A stretch of 64,000 nucleotides of DNA from Oscillatoria nigro-viridis PCC 7112 (GCF_000317475.1 NC_019729.1:3052501-3116500); one strand, 5' to 3'. Positions 26,497 to 36,255 are shown, numbered from the stretch's first letter. Made by a program: numbers and translations. The notes: generated from the sequence alone by a model not told the origin.

Positions 26497-27930
26497 TCAG
26501 ACTGCCGATTTCCAAGTGCCGTGAAAGCCCAAAGGTATGACACCGGGCAATTCTAGCTGGCAAACAGGTTCGCGGGAAAGTCCGTCGCTGTCAAATATCC
26601 AGACTTCGCTGCTATCAGAATTGCCGTCATAAATAACTGTTACTATCCAACCTTTCTCCGAGGAAATATCTGGAACGTAGATGGGCTCTGCGGGATAGCG
26701 ATTTTCGCCGCAGTCGGCAATTGTGAGATGGCGGCTTTGCGTGTCAAAACGGGCGATCGCACCGTAACGTTCCGGTACAATATCAACTTCAGGGCGATAC
26801 ATTGCCAGATAAATATATCGTGCGTCTTGCCCTATTTCGGCAGCAGGTACGATCGGAAATTCGCAAGGTAGATCCAACAATTCTTCGGCTGCTGTCACTT
26901 TCCCCGTCTGAGGATTGAGATGCACCCTCCACAGAGTTCCCTCCGCATCGGTGCTAGTTTCACCAGTCGGTACTTCTTTCAGCCGCTGATTAGTTTGAAA
27001 GTCAGCGAAGCGCACAAAATCTACAGCCACCGAACCATCTTCTTTGACAAAACCGTTAGCAAAATGCCACTGAAACCAAGAATCAGTTTCGCCGCGACTA
27101 ACTAAAGAGAGAGTTTCCGAGTCAATAACTAATATCTGGGTTCCTAACTCTGGTTTCCATTCAAAAGACTCGCCGAAACTGCTAATTCCAGCTAACACTG
27201 GCAAAAATTTTACTCGCACCGGCGGCACAAAAAATATTAGATACTTTCCAGCCAGAACAAAATCGTGGATCATGGGAATTCCATCTAAAGCAACAGTTGC
27301 GTGTTGCACAATTTTGCCTGTAGGAGCGCTTTTATAGAGATTCAACTTTGTACTAGCACCATGTGTAATTCCAAAGTTAAAAATATTGCCAGTAATCGGG
27401 TCGCGCTTGCAGTGAGCGGAATAAGAAGATCCACTTTGTAAACTGCCTAAATCGTCGGTTCCCTGAGTTTCCAAGGTTTGCAAATCGAGGCTGTGAGGCA
27501 AGCCGCCTTCCCACAAAGCTAAAAGGCGATCGGGCAAAGCTAAAACAGAAGTATTGGCAGCATTTTTAACAGATTTAGTCCAGCGCAACCACACAGGGCC
27601 CGGTGCTGTCATGCCATAATTACTGTAGAGAAATTTATCAGCTTTTTCTTCAGCTAGATATCCCGCTGTCTGCACGTAGCGATAAACAGCCGTAGCACCG
27701 ACATCGGTAAAATGTACTGCCAAAATTGCACCGTCGCCATCAAACCAGTGTCCCGCATTCATGCCGCCGCGTTCCAAACGTGCGGGCCCGTTGCGGTAGA
27801 GAGTGCCGCGCAATCCGTCGGGAATTTTACCGCTTTTAACCGATAGCTGAGTCAGCGGAAACTCTGCAGCCGGACGGGCTAAAGCTTGAGCCCAAGATTT
27901 TTTAGCTGAGATTTTAGTGTCTGTTTTCAT
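26497..27930 (-). CDS. Carotenoid oxygenase family protein
   Basis: A 477-residue seven-bladed propeller non-heme iron dioxygenase of the RPE65/CCD family that cleaves carotenoids or apocarotenoids. The four iron-ligand histidines are seen in SYSAHCKRDP, MIHDFVLAG, WFQWHFANGF and the C-terminal GFHGTW. The N-terminus DGLRGTLYRNGPARLERGG is a family hallmark. The length fits cyanobacterial apocarotenoid oxygenases, which can form retinal. No signal peptide is present. It is monocistronic and divergent from the LD-carboxypeptidase gene. Confidence 0.94.
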   Translation of the reverse strand: MKTDTKISAKKSWAQALARPAAEFPLTQLSVKSGKIPDGLRGTLYRNGPARLERGGMNAGHWFDGDGAILAVHFTDVGATAVYRYVQTAGYLAEEKADKFLYSNYGMTAPGPVWLRWTKSVKNAANTSVLALPDRLLALWEGGLPHSLDLQTLETQGTDDLGSLQSGSSYSAHCKRDPITGNIFNFGITHGASTKLNLYKSAPTGKIVQHATVALDGIPMIHDFVLAGKYLIFFVPPVRVKFLPVLAGISSFGESFEWKPELGTQILVIDSETLSLVSRGETDSWFQWHFANGFVKEDGSVAVDFVRFADFQTNQRLKEVPTGETSTDAEGTLWRVHLNPQTGKVTAAEELLDLPCEFPIVPAAEIGQDARYIYLAMYRPEVDIVPERYGAIARFDTQSRHLTIADCGENRYPAEPIYVPDISSEKGWIVTVIYDGNSDSSEVWIFDSDGLSREPVCQLELPGVIPLGFHGTWKSAV

Positions 27931-28124
27931 TGGAAACTGGCAATTTTAAACCGATCTGACAGATGTTTTGCTATACAATTATAGCAAAAACCATCTATAA
28001 CAGTTCTCGCGTGAGCCATTCATCAATGAATTAACAATTGCTCAATCCCCCAATCTCAAATCTCAAATCTCAAATCTAAAATCTCAACCTGTACCTCAAT
28101 TAATCGAACAAGGGTATAATACCT

Positions 28125-29138
28125 ATGACTCTCCGCCGCCGTGCTCTGATCGGAACTTTTGGGCTGACAGCTATTGGTACTCAGCTTTTGCCGATCGCCC
28201 AAACCAACCTATCTCCCAAAAGTGCGATCGAGCCGCGCCGCCTGCAAGTTGGCGATACTGTAGCTTTAATCAATCCTGCCGCTTTCAACTACGAAAAAGA
28301 AGTGCAGCCATTTTTTAAAGTTCTGGATAACCTGGGTTTAAAAGTGAAATTGGGAGAGCATTTTTACGACCGCTACGGCTATTTAGCCGGCAAGGATGCC
28401 GATCGCGCCGCCGATGTCAACGCAGCCTTTGCCGATGACTCAGTGCGAGCTATTTTTACGGGGATGGGCGGCTGGGGCTGCGCTCGGATCTTGCCGCTCC
28501 TGGATTACAATATTATCCGCAACAATCCCAAAATTATTATGGGATTCAGCGATATTACGGCGCTGCTGTTGGCGATTTATGCTAAAACTAATATAGTTAC
28601 TTTTCACGGCCCTTTAGGTGCCTCAAGTTGGAGTCCCTTTACAGTAAATTACGTCAAGAAAGTTTTGTTTGAGGGAGGTGCTGTTACGATGCAAAACTCC
28701 CAAAGCGTGCAAGTAGAAACAATCGGGCGGGGTACAGCTAGGGGAAAACTAATCGGCGGCAATTTATCAGTAATCGCAGCAATGGTGGGTTCTGCATATT
28801 TACCGGAATGGGAAAACAGTATTTTGTTTGTCGAGGAAGTGGGCGAAGAGGTTTATCGCATCGATAGAATGTTGACGCAGCTTAAATTAGCGGGCATTCT
28901 CGATAAAATTTCAGGTTTTATTTTCGGACAGTGTACCAAGTGCGAAGCTGAAAAACCCCAAGAGTCCCTAACCTTGCCTCAAGTCTTGTCCGACCACATT
29001 CGCCCTTTGAAGATTCCTGCATGGTACGGTTCAATGGTAGGGCACATTCGGGAGCAGTTCACTTTGCCGATCGGCAAACAAGTCGAAATCGACGCAAATT
29101 CTGGTACAATCAGATTGTTAGAATCCGCTGTCAGTTAA
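28125..29138 (+). CDS. LD-carboxypeptidase (S66 family)
   Basis: A 337-residue serine peptidase of family S66 that trims the L,D bond of muropeptide tetrapeptides in peptidoglycan recycling. A twin-arginine-like N-terminus (MTLRRRALIGTFGLTAIG) suggests export. The nucleophile Ser is in MGFSDITALLLA, the Glu in FVEEVGEEVYRIDRML and the His in VGHIREQFTLPIG, completing the Ser-Glu-His triad. The following gene is a lipoprotein-like methyltransferase 32 bases downstream. Confidence 0.93.
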   Translation: MTLRRRALIGTFGLTAIGTQLLPIAQTNLSPKSAIEPRRLQVGDTVALINPAAFNYEKEVQPFFKVLDNLGLKVKLGEHFYDRYGYLAGKDADRAADVNAAFADDSVRAIFTGMGGWGCARILPLLDYNIIRNNPKIIMGFSDITALLLAIYAKTNIVTFHGPLGASSWSPFTVNYVKKVLFEGGAVTMQNSQSVQVETIGRGTARGKLIGGNLSVIAAMVGSAYLPEWENSILFVEEVGEEVYRIDRMLTQLKLAGILDKISGFIFGQCTKCEAEKPQESLTLPQVLSDHIRPLKIPAWYGSMVGHIREQFTLPIGKQVEIDANSGTIRLLESAVS

Positions 29139-29170
29139 ATAGTGAAATATTCTAGCTCTTACCGAGGCAT

Positions 29171-29980
29171 ATGCAGGGAACTCTAAACGAGCAAATATTC
29201 AAACACCAAATCAGAAATATTGTGAAAAAAACCGCACAATTCCTTAAACCCTTAACAGTAATAATCCTGACAATTCTTTGCCTGTTGCCGCTCAATGCCT
29301 GTGCAGCAGCAAGTAAAACCGCCAACAGTGACTCCATTTATCAGCAGCGAACCGTCCACAATCCCGACGGCACCGGCAAATTTTACATGGGTCGAGAAAT
29401 TGCCCAAGTCATGGGATATCAAGGCGCTGGTTGGCTGGAAAGACCGTCTCGCGGCATGGAAGAAAAATCAGCTCGATTAGTCAACAATCTCGATTTAAAA
29501 CCAACCGATATTGTAGCAGACATTGGAGCGGGAACGGGATATTTTAGCTTTCGCATTGCTCCCTTAGTTCCACAAGGAAAGGTTTTGGCAGTTGACGTGC
29601 AGCCGGAAATGATTAATTTTATTAAATTGAATAAACAAGAAAAAAATATTGCTAACGTTGAGCCAGTCTTGGGAAGTATCGACAATCCGAATTTGCCGGA
29701 AAACAGCGTGGATTTAGTTGTGATGGTCGATGCTTATCACGAATTTGCATATCCCAGAGAAATGATGCAAGGAATTGTGAAAGCACTCAAACCGGGAGGC
29801 CGCACGGTATCGATCGAGTATCGAGGCGAAAACCCGATGATTCCCATTAAAGGTTTGCACAAAATGACGCAGAAGCAGGTGAAAAAAGAAATGGCAGCCG
29901 TCGGTTTAGTATGGAAAGAGACAAAAGATATGTTGCCCCAGCAGCATTTGATGGTATTTGAGAAAAAATCTCAAATTTAG
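29171..29980 (+). CDS. Class I SAM-dependent methyltransferase, exported/lipoprotein-like
   Basis: A 269-residue Rossmann-fold methyltransferase with SAM motif DIVADIGAGTGYFSFRIA, then VDVQPEMI and the post-motif VDLVVMVDAYHEFAYP. Unusually it carries an N-terminal membrane segment ending LLPLNACAA, which looks like a lipobox. A GTG at 29222 would start directly at that signal; the ATG at 29171 has a GAGG sequence but very close spacing. Periplasmic methylation lacks SAM, so the protein may stay membrane-anchored in the cytosol. Substrate unknown. Confidence 0.85.
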   Translation: MQGTLNEQIFKHQIRNIVKKTAQFLKPLTVIILTILCLLPLNACAAASKTANSDSIYQQRTVHNPDGTGKFYMGREIAQVMGYQGAGWLERPSRGMEEKSARLVNNLDLKPTDIVADIGAGTGYFSFRIAPLVPQGKVLAVDVQPEMINFIKLNKQEKNIANVEPVLGSIDNPNLPENSVDLVVMVDAYHEFAYPREMMQGIVKALKPGGRTVSIEYRGENPMIPIKGLHKMTQKQVKKEMAAVGLVWKETKDMLPQQHLMVFEKKSQI

Positions 29981-30201
29981 CAGCCAAACAGAGCGATTCT
30001 GTAGCATTTTTACTCATTTTTGTCAAGGTACAAAAGACGTGTTTTTGAGGCGCGCGGGCGATCGGTCAAACATACTAAGCCTTAAGTAACCCTTAAGATA
30101 GACATTTTACTAAAAATACCATTTACAATTAAAAATTGATAACCCAGAGGCGCTTCCTTCATTTTTCAAGCGAAGAAGTGTCGCTATTAAGAAGTACCAG
30201 C

Positions 30202-31203
30202 GTGAACATTCCAAGTTCCATCCTCACCATGCTCGCCGGCATCGGAGTGACTCTGATCAGTCTCTGGTACGGGCAGAATCACGGTTTACTGCCGATCGCC
30301 GCCTCTGATGAAGCATCCGACATAGACGCACTTTTCAATACAATGATGACCATTTCCACTGGATTATTTATCATGGTCCAGGGAGTGCTCATCGTTGCTG
30401 CAATTAAATATCGCCGCCGTCCAGGAGACAACACAGACGGGCCACCTTGGCATGACAACTTTCCCTTAGAAATTCTTTGGACAGCCGTGCCTGCGGTGAT
30501 TATTTTAGGAATCGGAGTCTACAGTTTTGAGATTTACAACTCAATGGGAGGCCTCGATCCGATGGGAAATCACGACCACGGCACCATGCAAGCGCACTCT
30601 AAAATGCGGGGAAGTGCGATCGCAGCCACACTCTCAGATACACCCCAAAACGCCCCTCAAATTCCGTCTCAAAAATTCGTTGCTTTAGGCGTCGGCGCTT
30701 CCCCAGAAAATGAAGACAAACCAGCAGATTTAGTTGTCAATGTCATGGGTTTGCAGTACGCCTGGATTTTTAGCTATCCAGAAAGCGGCGTTAGTTCCGG
30801 CGAACTGCATATACCAGCCAACCGCGACGTACAGCTAAATATATCAGCCCAAGACGTGCTGCACGCATTTTGGCTGCCGGAATTTCGCCTCAAACAAGAT
30901 GCAATTCCCGGGCGGCCGAGCGAACTGAGATTTACAGCAACTAAAACCGGCGAATACCGGGTTGTTTGTGCTGAATTGTGCGGCGCTTATCACGGAGCTA
31001 TGAAAGCTTTAGCAGTCGTTCACACGCCCGAAGAATTCGACACTTGGCTGCAAAGCCAGCAAGTTGCTAGCAGTCAAAACTTAGAGCAAGCAGTTGCAGT
31101 CAATCCTGGGGAATTGTCAGACGGTGAATTTTTGGCTCCCTACGTCAGGGAAATAAAAATTAATTCCGAAACCCTAGAACAACTTCACCCAACTCATCAC
31201 TAA
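30202..31203 (+). CDS. coxB: Cytochrome c oxidase subunit II
   Basis: Subunit II of the aa3-type terminal oxidase. Starting at GTG 30202 gives MNIPSSILTMLAGIGVTLIS, the usual cyanobacterial beginning; a TTG at 30136 would add 22 residues. Two membrane helices (about 5-25 and 45-75) precede the cupredoxin domain. The CuA site is intact: VLHAFWLPEFRLKQDAIPGR and VVCAELCGAYHGAMKAL with two Cys, His and Met ligands. It leads the coxB-coxA-coxC operon for respiratory electron transfer from cytochrome c6 or plastocyanin to oxygen. Confidence 0.95.
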   Translation: MNIPSSILTMLAGIGVTLISLWYGQNHGLLPIAASDEASDIDALFNTMMTISTGLFIMVQGVLIVAAIKYRRRPGDNTDGPPWHDNFPLEILWTAVPAVIILGIGVYSFEIYNSMGGLDPMGNHDHGTMQAHSKMRGSAIAATLSDTPQNAPQIPSQKFVALGVGASPENEDKPADLVVNVMGLQYAWIFSYPESGVSSGELHIPANRDVQLNISAQDVLHAFWLPEFRLKQDAIPGRPSELRFTATKTGEYRVVCAELCGAYHGAMKALAVVHTPEEFDTWLQSQQVASSQNLEQAVAVNPGELSDGEFLAPYVREIKINSETLEQLHPTHH

Positions 31204-31281
31204 AAATAGTCATTAGTTTCTGGCACTGGGTCTTCGATCCCGAGCCAATAACTAATGACTAATAACTAATGACTAATAACT

Positions 31282-33087
31282 ATGACACAAGCACAGTTCC
31301 AAGAAACTGCCAACACTGAGGCTCGCGGAACAGCGCCCGCCGATAGACATTGGCGCGACTACTTCACTTTTAATACCGACCACAAAGTCATCGGTATTCA
31401 ATACCTGGTAACAACATTTATTTTCTATTTAATCGGCGGGGTGATGGCAACTTTGGTGCGAACAGAACTCGCCACCCCCGACGCAGATTTTGTCACCCCG
31501 GAACTTTACAACAGTTTATTTACTGTTCACGCGACGGTGATGATCTTCCTGTGGATCGTGCCTGCAGGAGCCGGATTTGCTAACTTTTTGATCCCCTTAA
31601 TGATTGGGGCCAAAGACATGGCATTTCCCAGGCTGAATGCCGTTGCCTTTTGGCTGATTCCCGTAGGCGGCGTGTTGCTGTTGAGCAGTTTTTTGGTAGG
31701 GGCTCCGCAGGCTGGTTGGACTTCCTATCCGCCTTTGAGTTTAGTTACTGCTCAAGCCGGGGAAGAAATTTGGATTCTCAGCGTTTTGATTCTCGGAACT
31801 TCTTCGATTTTGGGGGCGGTGAATTTTGCCGTTACCATCTTTACGATGCGCGTTCCGAGCATGGGTCTCAATGAAATGCCTTTGTTTTGCTGGGCGATGA
31901 TTGCGACTTCAGCGCTGACTTTGATTGCTACTCCAGTCTTAGCCGCAGCTTTGATTTTGCTGTCGTTTGACTTGTTAGCAGGGACGGCATTTTTTAACCC
32001 GACCGGCAACGGCGATCCCATCGTCTACCAGCATTTATTCTGGTTTTATTCGCACCCGGCAGTTTACATTATGATTATGCCCTTTTTCGGGGTGATTTCA
32101 GAAGTTTTGCCGGTGCATTCCCGCAAACCAATTTTTGGTTATTTGGCGATCGCATATTCCAGTCTCGCGATCAGTTTTTTGGGCTTGATCGTGTGGGCGC
32201 ACCATATGTTTACCAGCGGCACTCCCGGCTGGCTGCGGATGTTTTTTATGATCACTACTATGATCATCGCCGTACCAACTGGGATTAAAATATTTAGCTG
32301 GTTGGCAACTATTTGGGGAGGAAAACTCCGGCTTGTCAGCGCGATGCTATTTGGGATGGGTTTTATCTCAACATTTGTGCTCGGCGGCATCACCGGGATC
32401 ATGGTGGCTTCCGTACCTTTCGACATTCACGTTCACGACACTTATTTTGTCGTCGCTCACCTACACTACGTGCTCTTTGGCGGCTCAGTGTTTGGCATTT
32501 ACGCTGCTTTTTACCACTGGTTCCCCAAAATGACGGGGCGGATGATTAATGAATTTTGGGGTAGAGTTCACTTTGTTTTAACCTATGTGGGCTTTACTGT
32601 AACTTTCCTGCCGATGCACGCTTTGGGGATGCAAGGAATGCCCCGGCGGGTGGCAATGTACGACCCGAAATTTACCACAATTAATGTCATTTGTACTGTC
32701 GGTGCTTATATGCTGGCAGTGTCTACAATCCCGTTTATCATTAATGTGATTTGGAGCTGGATGTACGGCCCCAAAGCAGGTGACAATCCTTGGCAAGCTT
32801 TGAGTTTGGAATGGATGACGACTTCGCCGCCACCGATCGAAAATTTTGAAGGAGTGCCCGTATTGGCAACGGGGCCTTACGATTACGGCATGGAAAAAAT
32901 TCAGCATACTGGGGAACGTCTCAGGCTCAAGCTGAGGGAAAATGCCACCCGCAACGCCCAGAAAACAGGTATTCCTATTGCGGAGGCTCAAGCTTCAACT
33001 TTCTTTGGCGGTACTGCAACTTTGGTCGCTCCTGAATCAGAGATAAATGTTGATTCTCCTGCTGATGAAAGTCAAGATGGCGAATAG
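31282..33087 (+). CDS. coxA: Cytochrome c oxidase subunit I
   Basis: A 601-residue catalytic subunit with 12 membrane helices. The low-spin heme ligand is in VHATVMIFLWIVPAG; CuB ligands are in FYSHPAVYIMIMP (with the cross-linked Tyr) and VWAHHMFTSG; HDTYFVVAHLHYVLFGGS carries the heme a3 and second low-spin ligands. The HPxVY form makes it an A-type oxygen reductase. The C-terminal ~60 residues are a polar cytosolic tail rich in Ala and Glu. A 78-base gap with heptamer repeats separates it from coxB. Confidence 0.97.
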   Translation: MTQAQFQETANTEARGTAPADRHWRDYFTFNTDHKVIGIQYLVTTFIFYLIGGVMATLVRTELATPDADFVTPELYNSLFTVHATVMIFLWIVPAGAGFANFLIPLMIGAKDMAFPRLNAVAFWLIPVGGVLLLSSFLVGAPQAGWTSYPPLSLVTAQAGEEIWILSVLILGTSSILGAVNFAVTIFTMRVPSMGLNEMPLFCWAMIATSALTLIATPVLAAALILLSFDLLAGTAFFNPTGNGDPIVYQHLFWFYSHPAVYIMIMPFFGVISEVLPVHSRKPIFGYLAIAYSSLAISFLGLIVWAHHMFTSGTPGWLRMFFMITTMIIAVPTGIKIFSWLATIWGGKLRLVSAMLFGMGFISTFVLGGITGIMVASVPFDIHVHDTYFVVAHLHYVLFGGSVFGIYAAFYHWFPKMTGRMINEFWGRVHFVLTYVGFTVTFLPMHALGMQGMPRRVAMYDPKFTTINVICTVGAYMLAVSTIPFIINVIWSWMYGPKAGDNPWQALSLEWMTTSPPPIENFEGVPVLATGPYDYGMEKIQHTGERLRLKLRENATRNAQKTGIPIAEAQASTFFGGTATLVAPESEINVDSPADESQDGE

Positions 33088-33190
33088 TCATCAGTCATCA
33101 GTCATCAGTCATTGGGCATTGTTGACTGTTGACTGTTGACTGTTAACTGTTGACTGTTAACTGTTAACTAATGCCCACGGACAACTGACA
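33088..33190 (+). repeat. Heptamer repeats between coxA and coxC
   Basis: CATCAGT units (three) and then TTGACTG/TTAACTG units (about seven) fill most of the 129-base gap inside the oxidase operon. Confidence 0.85.
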
Positions 33191-33216
33191 ACTGACTTCT
33201 TCATTACCAATTTCTT

Positions 33217-33840
33217 ATGCAAATTCCAGCGATCGATCCGACAAAAACAGCCCTAAATTACCACCGCGAGGGCGAAGTAGAAGCACACGGCGAAGAGCAT
33301 CCCGACCACCGAATGTTAGGTGTAATTGTGTTCCTGTGCGCTGAAGGCATGATATTTTTCGGTATGTTTGCCGCGTATTTGATTTATCGGGCGATGGCCC
33401 CCGTGTGGCCTCCTGAAGGTACGCCAGCGCGAGAGTTATTGCTGCCGGGAATTAATACGGTGATTCTGATTGCTAGCAGTTTTGTGATTCACAATGCTGA
33501 TACTGCAATCAAAAAGAATGATGCCGCCGGAATGCGAAATTGGTTGCTCGTAACTATTGCTATGGGCGCAGTTTTCTTGGCAGGTCAGGTTTACGAATAC
33601 ACTCATTTAGAGTTTGGCTTGACGACGAATTTGTATGCCAGTTGCTTTTACGTTTTGACTGCTTTTCACGGCTTGCACGTTACGTTTGGAGTGCTGCTGA
33701 TGGCGGGGGTGGTGTGGCGATCGCGCGTGCAAGGTCACTATTCTAGCGAGCACCACTTCGGAATCGAAGCGACTGAGATTTACTGGCACTTTGTGGATGT
33801 GATTTGGATTGTTTTGTTTCTGTTACTGTATATTTTGTGA
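33217..33840 (+). CDS. coxC: Cytochrome c oxidase subunit III
   Basis: A 207-residue heme-copper oxidase subunit III with five predicted helices, the short form found in bacteria. Recognisable segments are MLGVIVFLCAEGMIFFGMFAAYL, FHGLHVTFGVLLMAG and the final EIYWHFVDVIWIVLFLLLYI. It completes the operon and is followed by a clear terminator. Confidence 0.95.
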   Translation: MQIPAIDPTKTALNYHREGEVEAHGEEHPDHRMLGVIVFLCAEGMIFFGMFAAYLIYRAMAPVWPPEGTPARELLLPGINTVILIASSFVIHNADTAIKKNDAAGMRNWLLVTIAMGAVFLAGQVYEYTHLEFGLTTNLYASCFYVLTAFHGLHVTFGVLLMAGVVWRSRVQGHYSSEHHFGIEATEIYWHFVDVIWIVLFLLLYIL

Positions 33841-33881
33841 GCCCAGAGGCTTTTTGACCTCTGCCACAAGAGATTTGTATG

Positions 33882-33902
33882 ACCCCCAATAGGGGGTTTT
33901 TT
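33882..33902 (+). terminator. Rho-independent terminator of the cox operon
   Basis: ACCCCC-AATA-GGGGGT hairpin followed directly by six T residues, 42 bases after the coxC stop codon. Confidence 0.9.
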
Positions 33903-34001
33903 ATTGTTTGGAGAGTGCGATCGGCTTTCATTCACCTCCTCAAAGCCGATCGCGCTAAACTAAAAGTAGCAATTCTCCTATCCAGCAGCATTGAGAAAAT
34001 T

Positions 34002-34289
34002 ATGCAGTGCGAATTGTGCGATCGACAAATGGAAGCATTAACCGCCCATCACCTCATCCCCAAACAAAACACCAAGCGGAAAAACGAAGACCCAAGCCCG
34101 ACAATCGACATTTGCTCGGCCTGTCACCGCCAGATTCACTCTCTATTTGAGAACAAACACCTCGCCCAAGAGCTCAACACCCTGGAAAAGCTCAAAAATG
34201 ACCCTGAACTCCAGAAATTTGTCTCTTGGATTAAGAAACAAAAAACCGACAAACGCATTCAAGTACGCGGCAAAAAAGCTCGATCGTAG
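34002..34289 (+). CDS. HNH endonuclease-like protein
   Basis: A 95-residue protein starting at the ATG at 34002. The first CxxC (MQCELCDRQ), the HHLIPKQNTKRK core and the second CSACHRQIHSLFEN form an HNH zinc-finger nuclease fold with both metal-binding cysteine pairs. An upstream in-frame extension would run through the cox terminator and is rejected. Small stand-alone HNH genes of this kind are widespread in cyanobacteria; the role is unknown. Confidence 0.85.
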   Translation: MQCELCDRQMEALTAHHLIPKQNTKRKNEDPSPTIDICSACHRQIHSLFENKHLAQELNTLEKLKNDPELQKFVSWIKKQKTDKRIQVRGKKARS

Positions 34290-34454
34290 GGAGCGAGATC
34301 AGATATATAGTCCTGGACGCAGTTACTTTCTCAAAGCAGGTTTATTCATAAATTTTTAGTTTCCCAACCCAAAATTTTGCAGCGCAGCCCGGTTTGTTTG
34401 CCTAAATCCTAGTATAGTGATTTACTTATTGGTAACAAGCTGCCAACAATTATC

Positions 34455-35687
34455 ATGAACCTCATCTCCCTCGAACTCGCAAAAGACCGATCGCGCATCT
34501 TCAAAAACTACCTCCAAATGGAAATAGATGCCCAAGCTAACATAAACAAACTAGCTTTTTTAGACCGGGGCATTGAAAAATCCCCTTACCAACAACACAT
34601 TAAAAACTATCCCGATTATCTCAAACAGAAATCAGATGGCTTAAAAGTAATTAGCTCTATTCCCGGCCCCAATAATCCCCTCAAACTTACCCCGTTTCCC
34701 AGCCTGGGAGAACTACCTCAAATTAACTCTCAAGCTTTAAGTTTTCTGCACGAAGATATCAAACAAGCCTGCGTTTGCATTGGTACTTTTGTAGACGGCA
34801 AAATTCAGGCGCAGTGGCTGGGAAAAAACGCACTTAGCAATACTGAGCAGTGGAGTGCCACTAAAATTATCCCGCTCCTTAATATCGTCAGTCAAGTAAA
34901 TAGCAAATATCCCGACTGCGACATTGACAACTGCGTTGTTAGAGATGGCAACGGGCTAAGAGACGATTTTTACTTTTACGATTTAGCAAAAGACATGATT
35001 AGCTATGCCTCAAATATAGCAAGTTCAAACTCCTTAGCCGCGATGTTCAAACGCTTCGATACTCGCACAGGACTAGAGCAATGGCTGAAGAGCGCTACTG
35101 GCAATAACGACCTAATTTTTCGCGGCGATTACGGCGAAAATCCTTATCACAACAACCCAAAAATCTTCGATCTCAGCAAAAAACAAGTGCTGCTAAGTGC
35201 CGCATTAAACAGCACCAAACAAACTAATTCCGTATCTGCTTATGACTTGACCAGGCTGATTTCCATGTTAGGATGGCACTTCCACATCGAACAGCGATCG
35301 CGCCTGAAAGGAGCTCAGTGGAACAGCCTAGAAAGCATTGTCAGAGCAATGGGACATGACAGCGCTCGATATGTGGACGTAGCAATTAAAACTTTGGGGA
35401 TGGATAGCCTGATCACTTCTCCAGTAATTATCTCAAAATTGGGTTACGGACTGAGCTCGATCAGGGGAACCCTAGAAACAGTTTATGTGGCTTTAGTGCG
35501 GTTTGTTGACGAACGGCCGAAGGCGGCGGGAAAGCCGGCAAAACTCAGAACCTTAGCCATGACTTTGCGGGCAGAAAAAGCTGTAGGCGGTTCCAGCAGT
35601 GTCGATCGCTTGGCGATCGAACTCGACGCCAGATTTTGCGCCGAAGTCACGGAAATTCTCCGCCGGTTGTTTGCGGAAGAATTTTAA
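34455..35687 (+). CDS. Uncharacterised protein, possible SxxK serine-hydrolase fold
   Basis: A 410-residue protein without signal peptide or membrane segment. Ser134-Ala-Thr-Lys137 (EQWSATKIIPLLN) resembles the SxxK motif of penicillin-binding and beta-lactamase-like enzymes, and the segment SYASNIASSNSLAAMFKRF about 50 residues later resembles the SxN region; a KLGYG sequence near residue 323 might replace KTG. These are weak similarities and the second motif lacks its usual Ser. The last ~65 residues (ALVRFVDERPKAAGKPAKLR ... VTEILRRLFAEEF) form a separate module shared with the small ORF at 52973-53173. Function unknown; a peptidoglycan link is inferred from that shared module. Confidence 0.7.
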   Translation: MNLISLELAKDRSRIFKNYLQMEIDAQANINKLAFLDRGIEKSPYQQHIKNYPDYLKQKSDGLKVISSIPGPNNPLKLTPFPSLGELPQINSQALSFLHEDIKQACVCIGTFVDGKIQAQWLGKNALSNTEQWSATKIIPLLNIVSQVNSKYPDCDIDNCVVRDGNGLRDDFYFYDLAKDMISYASNIASSNSLAAMFKRFDTRTGLEQWLKSATGNNDLIFRGDYGENPYHNNPKIFDLSKKQVLLSAALNSTKQTNSVSAYDLTRLISMLGWHFHIEQRSRLKGAQWNSLESIVRAMGHDSARYVDVAIKTLGMDSLITSPVIISKLGYGLSSIRGTLETVYVALVRFVDERPKAAGKPAKLRTLAMTLRAEKAVGGSSSVDRLAIELDARFCAEVTEILRRLFAEEF

Positions 35688-35701
35688 ACGCGGGCGATCG
35701 A

Positions 35702-36001
35702 CTAATGAGAAAGTCGGTGAAACTTGCGATAAAGCATCCTCTCCACCGGCTTGCCTCCCCGCAAATGTTGCTCAGTTATTGTCGCAACTTCTTCAGGGCA
35801 AACGCCATTGTACCAAACCTCTTCTGGCAGCACTAACGCCATCGGCCCGTTACCGCACTGTCCCAAACAACTGCTAGCAACAACTTCAACTTCTGATGGC
35901 GACAATTTCTGAAAAGCTGCCAGTACCTTTGCTGCACTTTGCTTGCGACAAGTGCGGTTTTGGCAAACAAGAACTTGCCTAGAAGATTCTGTTATTTTCA
36001 T
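35702..36001 (-). CDS. (2Fe-2S) thioredoxin-like ferredoxin domain protein
   Basis: A 99-residue thioredoxin-like [2Fe-2S] protein with the four-cysteine pattern CQNRTCRKQ ... SSCLGQCGNGP, as in the NuoE/ HoxE C-terminal domain and small stand-alone cyanobacterial ferredoxins. The segment EVWYNGVCPEEVATITEQHL is also family-typical. It is convergent with the upstream gene, with 14 bases between stops. Redox partner unknown. Confidence 0.92.
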   Translation of the reverse strand: MKITESSRQVLVCQNRTCRKQSAAKVLAAFQKLSPSEVEVVASSCLGQCGNGPMALVLPEEVWYNGVCPEEVATITEQHLRGGKPVERMLYRKFHRLSH

Positions 36002-36201
36002 GTTTTTTTACTTGACAATCTGCTACATATATGCTATTTTTTTATCATGGCAATAGGTGCGCGCATATATACTCACATATATACTCAAATTTTAACTGGT
36101 TCCCAAACAAAAGCCAAAAACAGATTTCCAGAGAAAGAGCCTTGCTTGCAGAGGAAAATTCGACGCAGCCCCTGGTAACGAGTAGAGTTGGATAAAATTA
36201 T

Positions 36202-36255
36202 TGTGGGGTGGGCGTCCCGCCCGCCCGAAAAATACAATTTAGATGCGGGACAGCT
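36202..36255 (-). repeat. Dispersed GC-rich repeat, copy 2
   Basis: Reverse-oriented partner of the 11456-11510 element; the GTGGGGTGGGCGTCCCGCCC core and the AAATTGTAT...AAGCTGTCC tail both match. Confidence 0.75.

Noticed and set aside
33879..34001. N-terminal extension of the HNH protein
   Set aside because: It would start inside the terminator of the cox operon and precedes the first zinc-binding CxxC by an unrelated sequence.
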